DNA from: [Bacillus] enclensis
GTDB lineage: Bacteria > Bacillota > Bacilli > Bacillales > Bacillaceae_B
Assembly: GCF_001456935.1 (NCBI RefSeq)
Contig: NZ_KQ758491.1
Location: 2,219-66,218, forward strand
Reading direction: 5' to 3'
Length of the DNA: 64,000 bases
Made by a program: the position numbers and the translations under genes. Below, in pieces: positions 9,527 to 18,513 of the stretch. The notes beneath the pieces were generated by a model. The model was not told where the DNA came from. It was given only the letters and a program-made list of their open reading frames with translations, and did not search any database. How positions within the stretch are numbered: position 1 is the stretch's first letter; each line of letters starts with the position of its first letter.

Positions 9527-9606
9527 AACATAAAGGAATCGTTCCTTATGTTGCACCAACACTAAAAGTAACCTGCTGACCGAGTCAGTCCAGGTTACTT
9601 TTTTAT
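9527..9606 (+). ncRNA. candidate short structured transcript or attenuator ahead of the FUSC gene
   Basis: Hairpin one is AACATAA-GGAA / TTCC-TTATGTT (9527-9553). Hairpin two is AAAGTAACCTG / CAGGTTACTTT with T6 (9563-9606), an intrinsic terminator. With the promoter just upstream this would give an RNA of about 85 nt, or an attenuated leader of the 9659 gene. No known riboswitch family was recognised. Confidence 0.4.
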
Positions 9607-9658
9607 TGAGAAGGGTACGATAGTAGAAATCGAGCATTGAGGGCAGAGGGTTGATGAG

Positions 9659-11857
9659 ATGATGAAGCATTTACATAGACAACATGTATGGCTGGGGAGG
9701 TTTTTGGCATCCGACCCGGGAAGGAAGAGGTTTCAGCAGGCCGGGAAGGCGACGATCAGTTTGATTTCCGCTGTGTTCACGACGCTTTTTCTTCTTAATA
9801 TGTGGGATTATCCGACAATCACCCCGGCCATCGTTGCAGGTTTGGTCGGCATGCTCGGTGTCATGATCGTGATGGATGACACCGAGGCGAAGAAGAAAGT
9901 GACGACGATATTAATCGGGGTATCGGTCACTTTAGGGATCACAATCGGTTCCCTGCTCGCACATTACAGCCTTCTTGTGAATGGTTTGATGGTGCTGGTG
10001 ATCTTTTCAGCCTTTTACTTTTCAAGGTTTGCGATCCGCTATTTTTCAATGGGGATGGCCGGGTTCATGGCCATCTATATGTCGTTCATCCTTCAATTGG
10101 ATGCCGCTCATCTAATGTGGTTTTATATAGGGATCGTCATCGGGGCGGTCTATGCATTTGTATACAGCTTTGTCCTCTTCAGGGGATCCGTGCACGTTCT
10201 GAGAAGGAGCATGCGTTCCTTTCATATCCAATCGAATCTCACCTTTACGATTCTCATCAAAATGATAGAAGATCCGGAGACTAGCGGGAAGAGAAGGAAG
10301 GTTCTCTATCGGAATGTGAACCGCTTAAATGACTATGCACGGATCGTATCTTCGGAAATCAATGATGAGGATTTGAAGAAACTATGGCCAGGTATTGAAT
10401 CGTCCCAGCTGCGGCTATATGTGTTCGATACGGAGATGCTTGTCCAGACGCTCACGGATTCGCTCCGGCAGCTGAAGGAACTCGACGCATTGGAATCGAT
10501 TGAAGTGAGGCGCCTGTTGATCTGGGTCATCCGCTCATTGAGGGATGCAGAGGTGCTCGCCCATAATTATGAGCCTCACAATCTGGAGGAAGCGGAAAAA
10601 GCGATTCAAGGACTCAGACTGCTTTTGACGGAGCTCCTTAATCAGGAGGATAAACCTAAAGGGGTGTACCTTCTAAGGAGAATCGAATCCATCGCCAATC
10701 ACGTGCTGGAGGCGGCACTGACGATACAGGAATCGTTGAAAGAACCACGCGCCGAAATGGAAGCTGCTGAAAAAGCAGCTGAGGAAAAAGAGGAAGAAAA
10801 AGAAGAAGAACCCGATAAAGACCGGTCACTAAAGCCGCAGACGAGAAAAGGGATTCAGGCGCTGGTCGCCGGGACCCTGGCGATCATCGTCGGCGAAATC
10901 ATCTCCCCGACCCAGCCGTATTGGGTGCTCCTGACTACGTTTATCATCCAGATCGGTACCGAATCGGTGGGCAGGACATATATGAAAGGATTCCAGCGTT
11001 CGGTCGGTACGGTGATCGGTGCGATCATCGGCTTCGGTGCTGCGAGGCTTGTGTCCGGGCAATCCGAACTTGAGGTCTTCCTTTTATTCCTGGTCTTATT
11101 TCTGGCTCTTTATTTATTTTCCGTTTCCTATACAATGATGAGTTTATTTATAACGATGCTCATCGCCCTGATGTATGACTTGCTGCTGGGCGGGATCAGC
11201 GTTCAACTCATGGGGGCAAGGGTGCTTGATACGATTGCCGGAGCTGTTATCGCCCTCAGTGTATCGGCTTTTGTACTGCCGAAGAAAACCAGGGATAAGG
11301 TCGGAGATTCGCTTGATGAGTTCTTTAATGAGCTGGAAAGCTATGTTTCTTCCTATTTAAAGAGCTTTATGAAAACCGAAAGCACGCCCCTTGCCGATCA
11401 GGCATTCGACCTTGATCAAAAGCTGCAGGCTGTGAGGGACGAAGCGGCATCGATCCTACAGAGACCGGGGGCGCTGACGAGGTCGGGTATCGGAAGATGG
11501 ATCACGGTGACGACTGCCATCAATTATTATGCAAAACATCTTTTGGCCTCATCGAACCGAAAAGCGGATCCGAAGGTGACGGAGCACCTGCATGCCATCC
11601 TTGATGAAACGGAAAGCAAGCTGATTGGTAACATAGAAACACTGCGCGCACTGTTGAAAGGGACTGAGAGCAAAGGACGGCTCATGAGTCTGAACGGAGA
11701 ACGTGCTGCAATTGAAAAGCTTGCCCCGAGCAGGCTTCAATCACAATTCGATATTATCCACCATCTCTATTATGTCTGGCGTATCAACCAGTCGATCCTT
11801 GCCATCGGAAAGGATGTCGGGGCAGAGGTGATTGAAACAAAAGGAGAAAACGGCTGA
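9659..11857 (+). CDS. FUSC-family membrane protein (putative aromatic/toxic compound exporter)
   Basis: The 732-residue protein has two membrane blocks, at about residues 25-180 and 395-550. Between them lies a long soluble helical region with a charged Glu/Lys-rich segment near 365-390, and a soluble C-terminal domain follows. This architecture fits the FUSC/YccS/AaeB-like family, whose members export aromatic acids or related compounds; the substrate here is unknown. GAGGG precedes two adjacent ATGs (9659, 9662). It is a single gene with a possible attenuator leader upstream and a terminator whose stem starts within its last codons. Confidence 0.75.
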   Translation: MMKHLHRQHVWLGRFLASDPGRKRFQQAGKATISLISAVFTTLFLLNMWDYPTITPAIVAGLVGMLGVMIVMDDTEAKKKVTTILIGVSVTLGITIGSLLAHYSLLVNGLMVLVIFSAFYFSRFAIRYFSMGMAGFMAIYMSFILQLDAAHLMWFYIGIVIGAVYAFVYSFVLFRGSVHVLRRSMRSFHIQSNLTFTILIKMIEDPETSGKRRKVLYRNVNRLNDYARIVSSEINDEDLKKLWPGIESSQLRLYVFDTEMLVQTLTDSLRQLKELDALESIEVRRLLIWVIRSLRDAEVLAHNYEPHNLEEAEKAIQGLRLLLTELLNQEDKPKGVYLLRRIESIANHVLEAALTIQESLKEPRAEMEAAEKAAEEKEEEKEEEPDKDRSLKPQTRKGIQALVAGTLAIIVGEIISPTQPYWVLLTTFIIQIGTESVGRTYMKGFQRSVGTVIGAIIGFGAARLVSGQSELEVFLLFLVLFLALYLFSVSYTMMSLFITMLIALMYDLLLGGISVQLMGARVLDTIAGAVIALSVSAFVLPKKTRDKVGDSLDEFFNELESYVSSYLKSFMKTESTPLADQAFDLDQKLQAVRDEAASILQRPGALTRSGIGRWITVTTAINYYAKHLLASSNRKADPKVTEHLHAILDETESKLIGNIETLRALLKGTESKGRLMSLNGERAAIEKLAPSRLQSQFDIIHHLYYVWRINQSILAIGKDVGAEVIETKGENG

Positions 11858-11876
11858 GGCTGCTTTCTCCTTTTTA
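11840..11876 (+). terminator. terminator overlapping the end of the FUSC gene
   Basis: AAGGAGAAA pairs with TTTCTCCTT and is followed by TTT. The left arm lies in the last codons of the CDS. Confidence 0.65.
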
Positions 11877-11949
11877 CTTCAAGGATTAGTTTACATCGGC
11901 TTATCGAAGGGTACAAACTACCATCTGTAAAAAATGTGAGGTGGCAGTT

Positions 11950-12687
11950 GTGTCAGACAAAAGAAGTTACTTATTTACGAAAGAAGATATGGTCGATCCA
12001 GAGGTTGTGCCTCAGTGGGTGATAGAGGAATACAAGAAGTTTCATGAAGTGGTCACGGACAAGACATTCCCATGTTATTTCGGGATGACAGGCGAGAAAA
12101 AAGGGGAGCTGCGATACTCCTACATCAGCCATGATGACTGGGAGCATCTCCCCGATACCCTTGAGGAATTCAATTCTCTATTTGATATCCCGGAAGGTGA
12201 GCGGCTCATACGCCACGGTTTTTTCCTATTTGTCGAACCTGAGAAAGAAGAGAAGGATATCCCTTATTACAGGGATTATTTCTGGAATATCCTTCAGTTC
12301 CTACATGATAAGGATGAGAAACCATGGCCTGAGGATTATCCAGATGACCCCGATCACCATCTATGGGCCTTTTCATTTGCTGAAGAGCCGTATTTCGTTT
12401 TCGGCAATACCCCTGCTTATAAGCAAAGGAAAACACGTGACCTCGGTAACAGCCTTGTATTGGGGTTTCAGCCGAGACGAATATTTGAAGGGCTTGAAGG
12501 CACCTCCAGGGGAGGAATCATGTCCCGCGAGAAAGTAAGGGAGCGAGTGGAGAAATGGGATGGACTGCCGAAGCATCCGAATATCAGCCACTATGGAGAT
12601 CCCGAGCACCGAGAATGGAAGCAGTATTTTATCGGTGATGATATAAAACCTATCGAGGGCAAATGTCCGTTTCATCATAAAGCGTAA
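11950..12687 (+). CDS. YqcI/YcgG family protein
   Basis: The 245-residue product matches the YqcI/YcgG family as I recall it: FPCYFG near the N-terminus, a central FVEP/FHDKDEKPWPEDYPDDPDH section, and NSLVLGFQPRRIFEG. The CPFHH end is a possible metal-binding tail. The biochemical function of the family is not established to my knowledge. GAGGTGG ends about 5 bp before the GTG at 11950, so I prefer that start over the in-frame GTG at 11941. It is a single gene followed by a strong hairpin. Confidence 0.75.
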   Translation: MSDKRSYLFTKEDMVDPEVVPQWVIEEYKKFHEVVTDKTFPCYFGMTGEKKGELRYSYISHDDWEHLPDTLEEFNSLFDIPEGERLIRHGFFLFVEPEKEEKDIPYYRDYFWNILQFLHDKDEKPWPEDYPDDPDHHLWAFSFAEEPYFVFGNTPAYKQRKTRDLGNSLVLGFQPRRIFEGLEGTSRGGIMSREKVRERVEKWDGLPKHPNISHYGDPEHREWKQYFIGDDIKPIEGKCPFHHKA

Positions 12688-12688
12688 A

Positions 12689-12718
12689 AAAGTGTCAGGC
12701 AGCGATGCCTGACACTTC
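12689..12718. terminator. palindromic hairpin after the YqcI/YcgG gene
   Basis: An 11-bp perfect stem (AGTGTCAGGCA / TGCCTGACACT) lies between convergent genes. There is no long T-run on the plus strand (CTTCTT), so it may be a bidirectional terminator or a short dispersed palindrome. Confidence 0.55.
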
Positions 12719-12730
12719 TTGTGGGGTTCC

Positions 12731-13594
12731 CTAATAAATATCCACACTGCCACTGGAGACAGAAGCTTTTACTTCATACTTTCCGTTTCCTGCCGTGCCG
12801 GACAGGTCGCCACCCTCTTTGGATTTATTCTTTAATGGAAAGCTTGTGGAAATATCGCCGCTGCTTGCATGCCCATCGAGTTCAAAGTCAGCATCTTCAG
12901 GGAGATCCAGGTTTACGTCGCCTGAACTGACATCAAATTCAATATCTCCCGTCAACTTCTTCATCATGATAGAGAGTTCACCGGAAGAAACGTCGCCTTT
13001 AAGCGGCCCTTCATAATGTAATAGTTCAACATCTCCTGAACTGAGATCCACCATTCCGTCTTCCGTTTTTAAATGATCGGCAGTAAAGTCACCCGAAGAC
13101 CCATTATGCCTGAATCGTTTTGTTTCCAGATTTGCAAGCTCAATGTCGCCTGAACCCATTTTTACCGTTAGTTCATCCAGCTTCATTGGAGCGGATTCAG
13201 TACCTCCTGTAAAATCGACTTCCCCGGAACCCAGCTCAATGGTCATGCTGCGGTCATAATCTTTTGGGATATAGACGTTGATATCCGACTTGCGATTGAA
13301 GGATATCCATTGATACCATTTATGTTTAACCTTGACCTCGATTGCATTTCCCTTTTCTTTCAGGGAGAGCTTTCCTTTCCCGTCGATTTCGACTTTCACC
13401 TCATTTGCATCTGTTGGAATGATTTCCGTTTGCCCGCTTTCCAGCATCAGATCAAGTGAATCAATATCACTTGTGACTTCAATTGAATCTCCGGATTTGT
13501 TTTCTTTGGCAAACAACGATGTCTGATCATTTAAGATGGTGTAAAGTGCCCCTAACGCCAATAGTGCAATGATAACAGCAAAGATGTTTTTCAT
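12731..13594 (-). CDS. DUF4097-family beta-repeat protein (LiaG-like), membrane anchored
   Basis: The 287-residue protein starts with one hydrophobic helix (residues 4-20). It continues as a series of short beta-strand repeats rich in SSGD/GSGD, such as ELGSGEVDF, KMGSGDIEL, LSSGDVEL, VSSGELSI, VSSGDVNL and ASSGDIS. This is the DUF4097 beta-solenoid pattern also seen in LiaG-type proteins near envelope-stress systems. A TGAGGGGAT site precedes the ATG. No partner gene is adjacent, and the role is unknown beyond an extracytoplasmic location. Confidence 0.8.
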   Translation of the reverse strand: MKNIFAVIIALLALGALYTILNDQTSLFAKENKSGDSIEVTSDIDSLDLMLESGQTEIIPTDANEVKVEIDGKGKLSLKEKGNAIEVKVKHKWYQWISFNRKSDINVYIPKDYDRSMTIELGSGEVDFTGGTESAPMKLDELTVKMGSGDIELANLETKRFRHNGSSGDFTADHLKTEDGMVDLSSGDVELLHYEGPLKGDVSSGELSIMMKKLTGDIEFDVSSGDVNLDLPEDADFELDGHASSGDISTSFPLKNKSKEGGDLSGTAGNGKYEVKASVSSGSVDIY

Positions 13595-13812
13595 CTAGAT
13601 CCCCTCACTTTGGTTTGATTTTCCAATTTATATTATCATTTTAAGCGAAGAATCCCTTTCCAACAATGACGCTGCAGGATTATTTTTCACTCGGACTTAA
13701 GGCGTATTGGATAGCGAGCAATGCTTAGCGAAAAGAGAAAAAGATATTTTTCTTGGGTTATTCTGATTTATAATCAAAATGAATCTGTCATTACCAGAGG
13801 AGAGGATCATTC

Positions 13813-14259
13813 ATGTCCGTTACAGTTGGAAGAGCTACTGAAGAAGAAATTACCGAGATTTATGAACTGGCAGGGGTTAACCGAGAAGAGGCAACAGGAA
13901 TTCCTTTTGAAAATCATAAGGAAGAAATGATAAAGGCTTATGAGCACTCCAAAAAATTTGGTGCTTATTTTCTTGCTGCCAGAATAGAGGGACAGTTGGC
14001 AGGCTGGGTCCAGGTAGATAAAAGCACCGATTGGATAAGTGGAAAAGAAATCGGATGGATCAATGATGTGTACGTAAAAAAATCATTTCGCTGCAAAGGC
14101 CTGGCTTCATCCTTATTGAGACAGGCAGTAGAAGAGCTGAAAGAGATGAACTATGATGAAGTCCGTTTAAATGTCTACAGCAGCAATGAGCAAGCGATAA
14201 AGCTGTACGAAAAAATGGGGTTCCGAGATTTAAATAAATTTATGAAGCTTGATTTGTGA
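13813..14259 (+). CDS. GNAT-family N-acetyltransferase
   Basis: The 148-residue protein has the acetyl-CoA binding motif (VYVKKSFRCKGLASSLLRQA, about residues 85-105) and the terminal NEQAIKLYEKMGF motif typical of GNAT enzymes. GGAGAGGAT precedes the ATG. It stands alone between convergent neighbours. The acceptor substrate cannot be predicted. Confidence 0.85.
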   Translation: MSVTVGRATEEEITEIYELAGVNREEATGIPFENHKEEMIKAYEHSKKFGAYFLAARIEGQLAGWVQVDKSTDWISGKEIGWINDVYVKKSFRCKGLASSLLRQAVEELKEMNYDEVRLNVYSSNEQAIKLYEKMGFRDLNKFMKLDL

Positions 14260-14289
14260 AAATAATTCGGGAAAAAGTTTTAAGCGAAG

Positions 14290-14350
14290 AAAAATCCGAA
14301 CAATCATTTGATATTCTTTTAAGGAGAATTCGAATGAGTTCGGATTTTTT
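14290..14350. terminator. bidirectional terminator between GNAT and CAP genes
   Basis: AAAAATCCGAAC pairs with GTTCGGATTTTTT over a loop of about 35 nt, with A- and T-runs on the two sides, between convergent genes. Confidence 0.7.
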
Positions 14351-14375
14351 AGTATATGGGTCTTTCAGTTAACGA

Positions 14376-15164
14376 TTACTTGGCGATGAACATCTGGGTC
14401 CAGTACATACCCTGACTGTCATCCTTGGCAATTCCGACACCGATATGAGTCAGCTGTCCGTTCAGGATGTTTTTCCTGTGGCCGGGACTGTTCATCCAGG
14501 CGTTTACAACTGATTCGGGAGTCTTTTGACCAACTGCAATATTTTCTGCTGCAGATGAATATTGGACCCCGAAATTCTGCATCATTTCAAATGGAGATCC
14601 GTAAGTCGGAGAGGTATGTGAAAAATAGTCCTTATCTTTCATATCCTCTGATTTCATTTCAGCCACGTTAGAAAGTTCTCCATCTGTCTTAAGTTCGCCA
14701 AGTCCGTTCTTTTTGCGTTCCTGGTTCGTTAAGTCGATTACCTGTTTCACAAATCCGCTTGCCTCTGAAGGCTGAGCTTCTTGAGTTTTCTGTTGAGTCT
14801 GGCCGGCCGGCGGTTCTGGTTGTGCTTTGTTTGGTTCCTGAGCATTTTCTCCGCCCTGCTGGGTGAAATCTTCACCCGGATCTAAGTGGGTGAACTCTCG
14901 TAACTGTCCATTAGGGTCAATGGGGGCCATGAAGCGGTGAAGAGCATTTTGATTACCTTCGTTTACATTATTTCCGTTCATATCAGCCATTCTGTCCTGA
15001 TTTAAATCGGTACGAGGTCTGTCTGCATTTTCAAAGTTCACAGGGTCATAGCGTACGTTTTGAGTATCGGTGAGGTTGTCATCCCCGTTATTCGTATTGC
15101 ATGCCGTTAACAGCATAAGGGGAATCATTGTGCATATGCTTAACCATTTAAAATGTTTTTTCAA
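14376..15164 (-). CDS. CAP-domain (SCP/YkwD-like) lipoprotein
   Basis: The signal peptide ends in the lipobox LLTAC (Cys22), so the 262-residue protein is a lipid-anchored envelope protein. A low-complexity Asn/Gln/Pro-rich linker covers about residues 23-135. The CAP domain spans about 138-262, with VIDLTNQERKKNG, the HTSPTYGSPFEMM block and GHRKNILNG. CAP proteins of this kind are common in spore formers, but their activity is unclear. Its CAP domain closely resembles that of the LysM protein at 37130-37750. Confidence 0.88.
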   Translation of the reverse strand: MKKHFKWLSICTMIPLMLLTACNTNNGDDNLTDTQNVRYDPVNFENADRPRTDLNQDRMADMNGNNVNEGNQNALHRFMAPIDPNGQLREFTHLDPGEDFTQQGGENAQEPNKAQPEPPAGQTQQKTQEAQPSEASGFVKQVIDLTNQERKKNGLGELKTDGELSNVAEMKSEDMKDKDYFSHTSPTYGSPFEMMQNFGVQYSSAAENIAVGQKTPESVVNAWMNSPGHRKNILNGQLTHIGVGIAKDDSQGMYWTQMFIAK

Positions 15165-15315
15165 GTCATTTTCCTCCAGTTGTTTTTACTGCATTTTCCC
15201 GTCCGGTGCCGGTCGAGACAGTTCTTAATATTTGCACCCGGGATGAGGGGTATGCCGTGAAATATGTGGGAAATGGGGAGGAAAAGACGTTCTGAGATTG
15301 TATGGAATTCCCGGA

Positions 15316-15575
15316 GTGGTGCCTGGCTCAAAATGGGGAATTTGAGCCAGGCACAAAACATATGATTTGAGCCAGGAACAAAACACATGATTTGAGCCAG
15401 GCATCAATTATCAACTGGATCCCGGCGCCGATGTATCTGGTACATTAGATCACTTTGTACCAGGTACGAAGCGTTGGTAGTTATCAGGTACAAGGTATCA
15501 AGGTTGTGCCAGGGACAAAACGGCCGATTTGTGCCAGGGACAAAATGCCTCGTTTGTGCCTGGCACCACGCATTG
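15316..15575. repeat. tandem array, exact 25-bp period (GAGCCAGG type)
   Basis: Units TTTGAGCCAGGCACAAAAC plus 6 variable bases begin at 15341, 15366 and 15391. A second block TTTGTGCCAGGGACAAAA begins at 15503, 15528 and 15553. A 12-bp inverted repeat (GTGCCTGGCTCA / TGAGCCAGGCAC) opens the array. The 15165-15660 gap holds nothing else I can support. Confidence 0.85.
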
Positions 15576-15660
15576 GCAGGACATTTGATACTTATAAAAA
15601 GGGGATTGCCAACCACCAATCGAATACATAAACAACCATGTTAAATAAGGAGGGTTCATC

Positions 15661-16716
15661 ATGACGGACAGAAAAAGGCTTCGGGACCTCGGTGTGGAAA
15701 TCGGTTCTTTTCCATGCGGACCGGATAACAGTATCACGGATATTGGCGGGGTGAAGGTGGGGCATCAAACGCTTCATTATGAGAAAGATGGGAGGGTGGT
15801 CCGGACAGGAGTGACAGCTATATTGCCCCATGGAGGGAATCTATTCAGGGAAAAAGTCTTTGCAGCGAGCCATGTGATCAACGGGTTTGGTAAAACCGCG
15901 GGCACGATCCAAATCGAAGAGCTGGGACTGCTGGAGAGTCCGATCATGCTGACGAATACACTTTCAGTCGGTGATGTCATGAAGGGGACCGTAGAGTTTT
16001 TGATGGAGCGGTGTCCAGAGATTGGAGACACGACAGGGACGGTGAATGTATTTGTCGGTGAGTGCAATGATGGATACCTGAATGATATCCGGGGGCTTCA
16101 TGTGACTGCGGACGATGCATGCAAGGCGATTAGAAATGCCCGTTCAGGATTGGTGGAGGAAGGATGTGTCGGGGCGGGGACCGGGATGCTTTGTCTTGGG
16201 TATAAGGGAGGCGCCGGGACAAGCTCGAGGCGATGCACCGTTGGAGCGGATGAATATACTGTAGGAGCATTAGTAGTGGCTAATTTCGGCAGGCGGCGGG
16301 ATCTTTCCCTCTATACCGGCCTCCCGAAGGAAGAACAGGAGGTCCCTGACGGATCGATTATGATCATCCTCGCGACAGACGCCCCAATGAATGATAGACA
16401 GCTCAAGCGGCTGGCCAAGCGGGCTTCATTCGGCCTGTCCAGAACCGGATCGTATGCTGCGCACGGGAGCGGTGATATTGTCCTCGCCTTCTCCACTGCC
16501 CATAAGGTCCCGCATCAACCGGACGAGTCCAATACAACCACTTATCCGTTCATCAAAGAAGACGGAGAGCTCATTTCTACCCTGTTCGAAATGGCTGTTG
16601 AGTGTGTCGAAGAAGCGATTTGGAATGCCCTGGCCAAGGCAGAAACAACCACCGGAAGGAATGGCCGGCTTGTGGAAGCCATTCCGCCGGAGCTGCTTGC
16701 CGGTTTAAGGAAATAA
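15661..16716 (+). CDS. P1 family peptidase (DmpA/BapA-type aminopeptidase)
   Basis: The 351-residue protein belongs to the DmpA-like N-terminal nucleophile family, which self-cleaves at a Gly-Ser bond and then acts as an aminopeptidase or amidase. ITDIGGVKVGH and TGVTAILPHGG are at the N-terminus. GAGTGMLCLGYKGGAGTSSR sits mid-protein. The expected processing site is DGS-IMIILATDAP, making Ser232 the likely nucleophile. AAGGAGGG precedes the ATG. It is a single gene, and its substrate is unknown. Confidence 0.88.
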   Translation: MTDRKRLRDLGVEIGSFPCGPDNSITDIGGVKVGHQTLHYEKDGRVVRTGVTAILPHGGNLFREKVFAASHVINGFGKTAGTIQIEELGLLESPIMLTNTLSVGDVMKGTVEFLMERCPEIGDTTGTVNVFVGECNDGYLNDIRGLHVTADDACKAIRNARSGLVEEGCVGAGTGMLCLGYKGGAGTSSRRCTVGADEYTVGALVVANFGRRRDLSLYTGLPKEEQEVPDGSIMIILATDAPMNDRQLKRLAKRASFGLSRTGSYAAHGSGDIVLAFSTAHKVPHQPDESNTTTYPFIKEDGELISTLFEMAVECVEEAIWNALAKAETTTGRNGRLVEAIPPELLAGLRK

Positions 16717-16812
16717 GGAAAAGGGAAATGGTATCCTGCCTTTAAAATGACTTTTTCCCAGGGAAAAGAGGAAAGATAAGATGAAGGTTGAAGAATGAAA
16801 GGAAGTGAAACG

Positions 16813-17397
16813 ATGAATTACACACCGCTGCCTCTCTCTTTTTACGAGCAGCCGACGCTGGAACTGGCGCAGGGCTTATTAGGATGTGTGCTCGTGAAGG
16901 AAACCGAAGAAGGAATCGCTTCGGGTTATATCGTGGAAACAGAAGCGTATCTCGGTCCGGAAGACAGGGCCGCCCACAGCTTTGGCAACCGCCGGACAAA
17001 ACGGACGGAAATCATGTTCCATGAAGCCGGCCGGGTTTATACATATTTGATGCATACCCATTGCCTTGTGAATGTTGTCGCTGCAGAAATCGGGGTGCCG
17101 AATGCCATCCTGATAAGGGCAGTGGAACCGCTGGAGGGACTCGACTTAATGAAAGAGAGAAGGAAGGGCCATCCGATGAAAAACTGGACGAGCGGCCCGG
17201 GTAAATTGACGAAAGCATTAGGAATCACGATGGGGGATTATGGAAGGTTCTATACTGAACCCCCGCTTATCATAACAGAAGGATATAATCCGCCTGAGAT
17301 TGCCGCCGGTAAAAGAATTGGAATCGATAACTCCGGGGAAGCAAAAGATTATCCGTGGCGCTTCTGGGTGAAGGGAAATCCTTATGTCTCCAGATGA
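16813..17397 (+). CDS. 3-methyladenine (alkyladenine) DNA glycosylase, AAG family
   Basis: The enzyme removes alkylated and deaminated purines in base excision repair. Family segments are clear: ELAQGLLGCVLVKE, GYIVETEAYLGPEDRAAH (catalytic Glu in ETEAY), HEAGRVYTYLMHTHCLVNVV, GPGKLTKALGI and the C-terminal DYPWRFWVKGNPYVSR. I take the ATG at 16813 (194 residues) after AAAGGAAGTG. An in-frame ATG at 16795 has a weaker site. Confidence 0.92.
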   Translation: MNYTPLPLSFYEQPTLELAQGLLGCVLVKETEEGIASGYIVETEAYLGPEDRAAHSFGNRRTKRTEIMFHEAGRVYTYLMHTHCLVNVVAAEIGVPNAILIRAVEPLEGLDLMKERRKGHPMKNWTSGPGKLTKALGITMGDYGRFYTEPPLIITEGYNPPEIAAGKRIGIDNSGEAKDYPWRFWVKGNPYVSR

Positions 17398-17439
17398 ACA
17401 ACCAGATTCTAAATTTTCAAATAAATAATAGAAAAATAA

Positions 17440-17669
17440 TCCCAATGTACTAGTTTTATGGTATATTTTACTTAATAAGACCTTATTCTACATAAAATGA
17501 TACATTTCGCATTGGGAGCTGTGAACCTGACTGATAGATGGGCGCTTGCATTCAGGGGAGCTAGTGGCGCAACCGACCACATACGAAGGAATTTACGTTC
17601 TTTCATGTGGTCTTTTTTTATGCCGTGCAAACGTCCAAAAACTCTTAACAAAGAAAGTACAGGGGATTT
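17440..17669 (+). promoter_or_regulatory. leader of the EAL gene with an intrinsic terminator
   Basis: The 270-bp gap before the EAL gene contains GACCACAT / ATGTGGTC with T7 (17575-17619), then about 50 bp to the start codon. The segment 17505-17575 can form short G/C stems (for example GGCGC elements). It could be a leader attenuator, or simply the terminator of the upstream glycosylase gene. I do not recognise a c-di-GMP riboswitch consensus. Confidence 0.4.
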
Positions 17670-18380
17670 ATGAATATTTTTACGATTTTTCAAAATGACT
17701 ATATCTATCATGATTATCAGCCGTTATTCATGATGGGGCATACCCCGTCGGTTTATGGATATGAGGCGCTGATGAGGAATACCCATAAGGAAAATCCTGA
17801 AACGCTTTTCCAGACAGCGATGAGGGCGAACATCTTATATAAGCTGGATACCTTGTCAATCACAAAGGCAATCGAGGGTTTTCTCTGCCATCAAAATGGA
17901 AGCGGGAAGCTATTCGTGAATGTCTATGTGACAACACTTTTACATCCAAGCTTCCACACTTACTTCGATCATCTTATGGTAAGATACCCCGGAGCACGCG
18001 GCCGGTTGATCCTGGAATTGAATGAATCGACTCCGGACGAACTTTGGCAGAACCCTTTATTGGAGAGAACGTTGAAAAGCCTTAAACGATACGATGTTTT
18101 ATATGCTATTGATGATTTCGGACAAGGGACGGCCTCGATAAAGAAGTCCATCGAATTTGAACCCGATATCATTAAGCTTGATCGGTATTTTGCCAAAGAG
18201 CTTGCCCGGAGTAAAAGGAAACAGAGATTCATCTCTTTCTTTCAACAATTTTACGGAAATGATGCAATCATTATTTTGGAAGGAATTGAACAGGAAGAAG
18301 ATATGCTGGCAGCCATGGAACTTGGCATCACCATCGGACAGGGATATTTTCTCGGGAAGCCGAGTCAGCTGCTTGCATAA
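17670..18380 (+). CDS. EAL-domain cyclic-di-GMP phosphodiesterase
   Basis: The 236-residue protein is essentially one EAL domain with no sensory domain. Key motifs are kept: EAL in YGYEALMRN (32-34), LELNES, the metal-binding DDFGQGTAS, IIKLDRYF (Lys), LEGIE and the terminal GQGYFLGKP. It should therefore be active and hydrolyse c-di-GMP to pGpG in the cytoplasm. A GGGG site lies close to the ATG. The leader carries a terminator-like hairpin. Confidence 0.88.
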   Translation: MNIFTIFQNDYIYHDYQPLFMMGHTPSVYGYEALMRNTHKENPETLFQTAMRANILYKLDTLSITKAIEGFLCHQNGSGKLFVNVYVTTLLHPSFHTYFDHLMVRYPGARGRLILELNESTPDELWQNPLLERTLKSLKRYDVLYAIDDFGQGTASIKKSIEFEPDIIKLDRYFAKELARSKRKQRFISFFQQFYGNDAIIILEGIEQEEDMLAAMELGITIGQGYFLGKPSQLLA

Positions 18381-18513
18381 TAATAAAAAGGCAGAAATAG
18401 GAGTTGTCGGGGAACGGAAACTTCATATGAAATGAGATTGTTTTAATTGAAATAAAATTGAAAAAATTTACATCTTCCTTTAAACTGAAGAAAAAAGAAA
18501 AAAGGGGATCCCG

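Noticed and set aside
15161..15619. overlapping minus-strand frames in the 25-bp array
   Set aside because: Their Trp/Pro/Gly repeats simply mirror the tandem DNA unit; no ribosome site.
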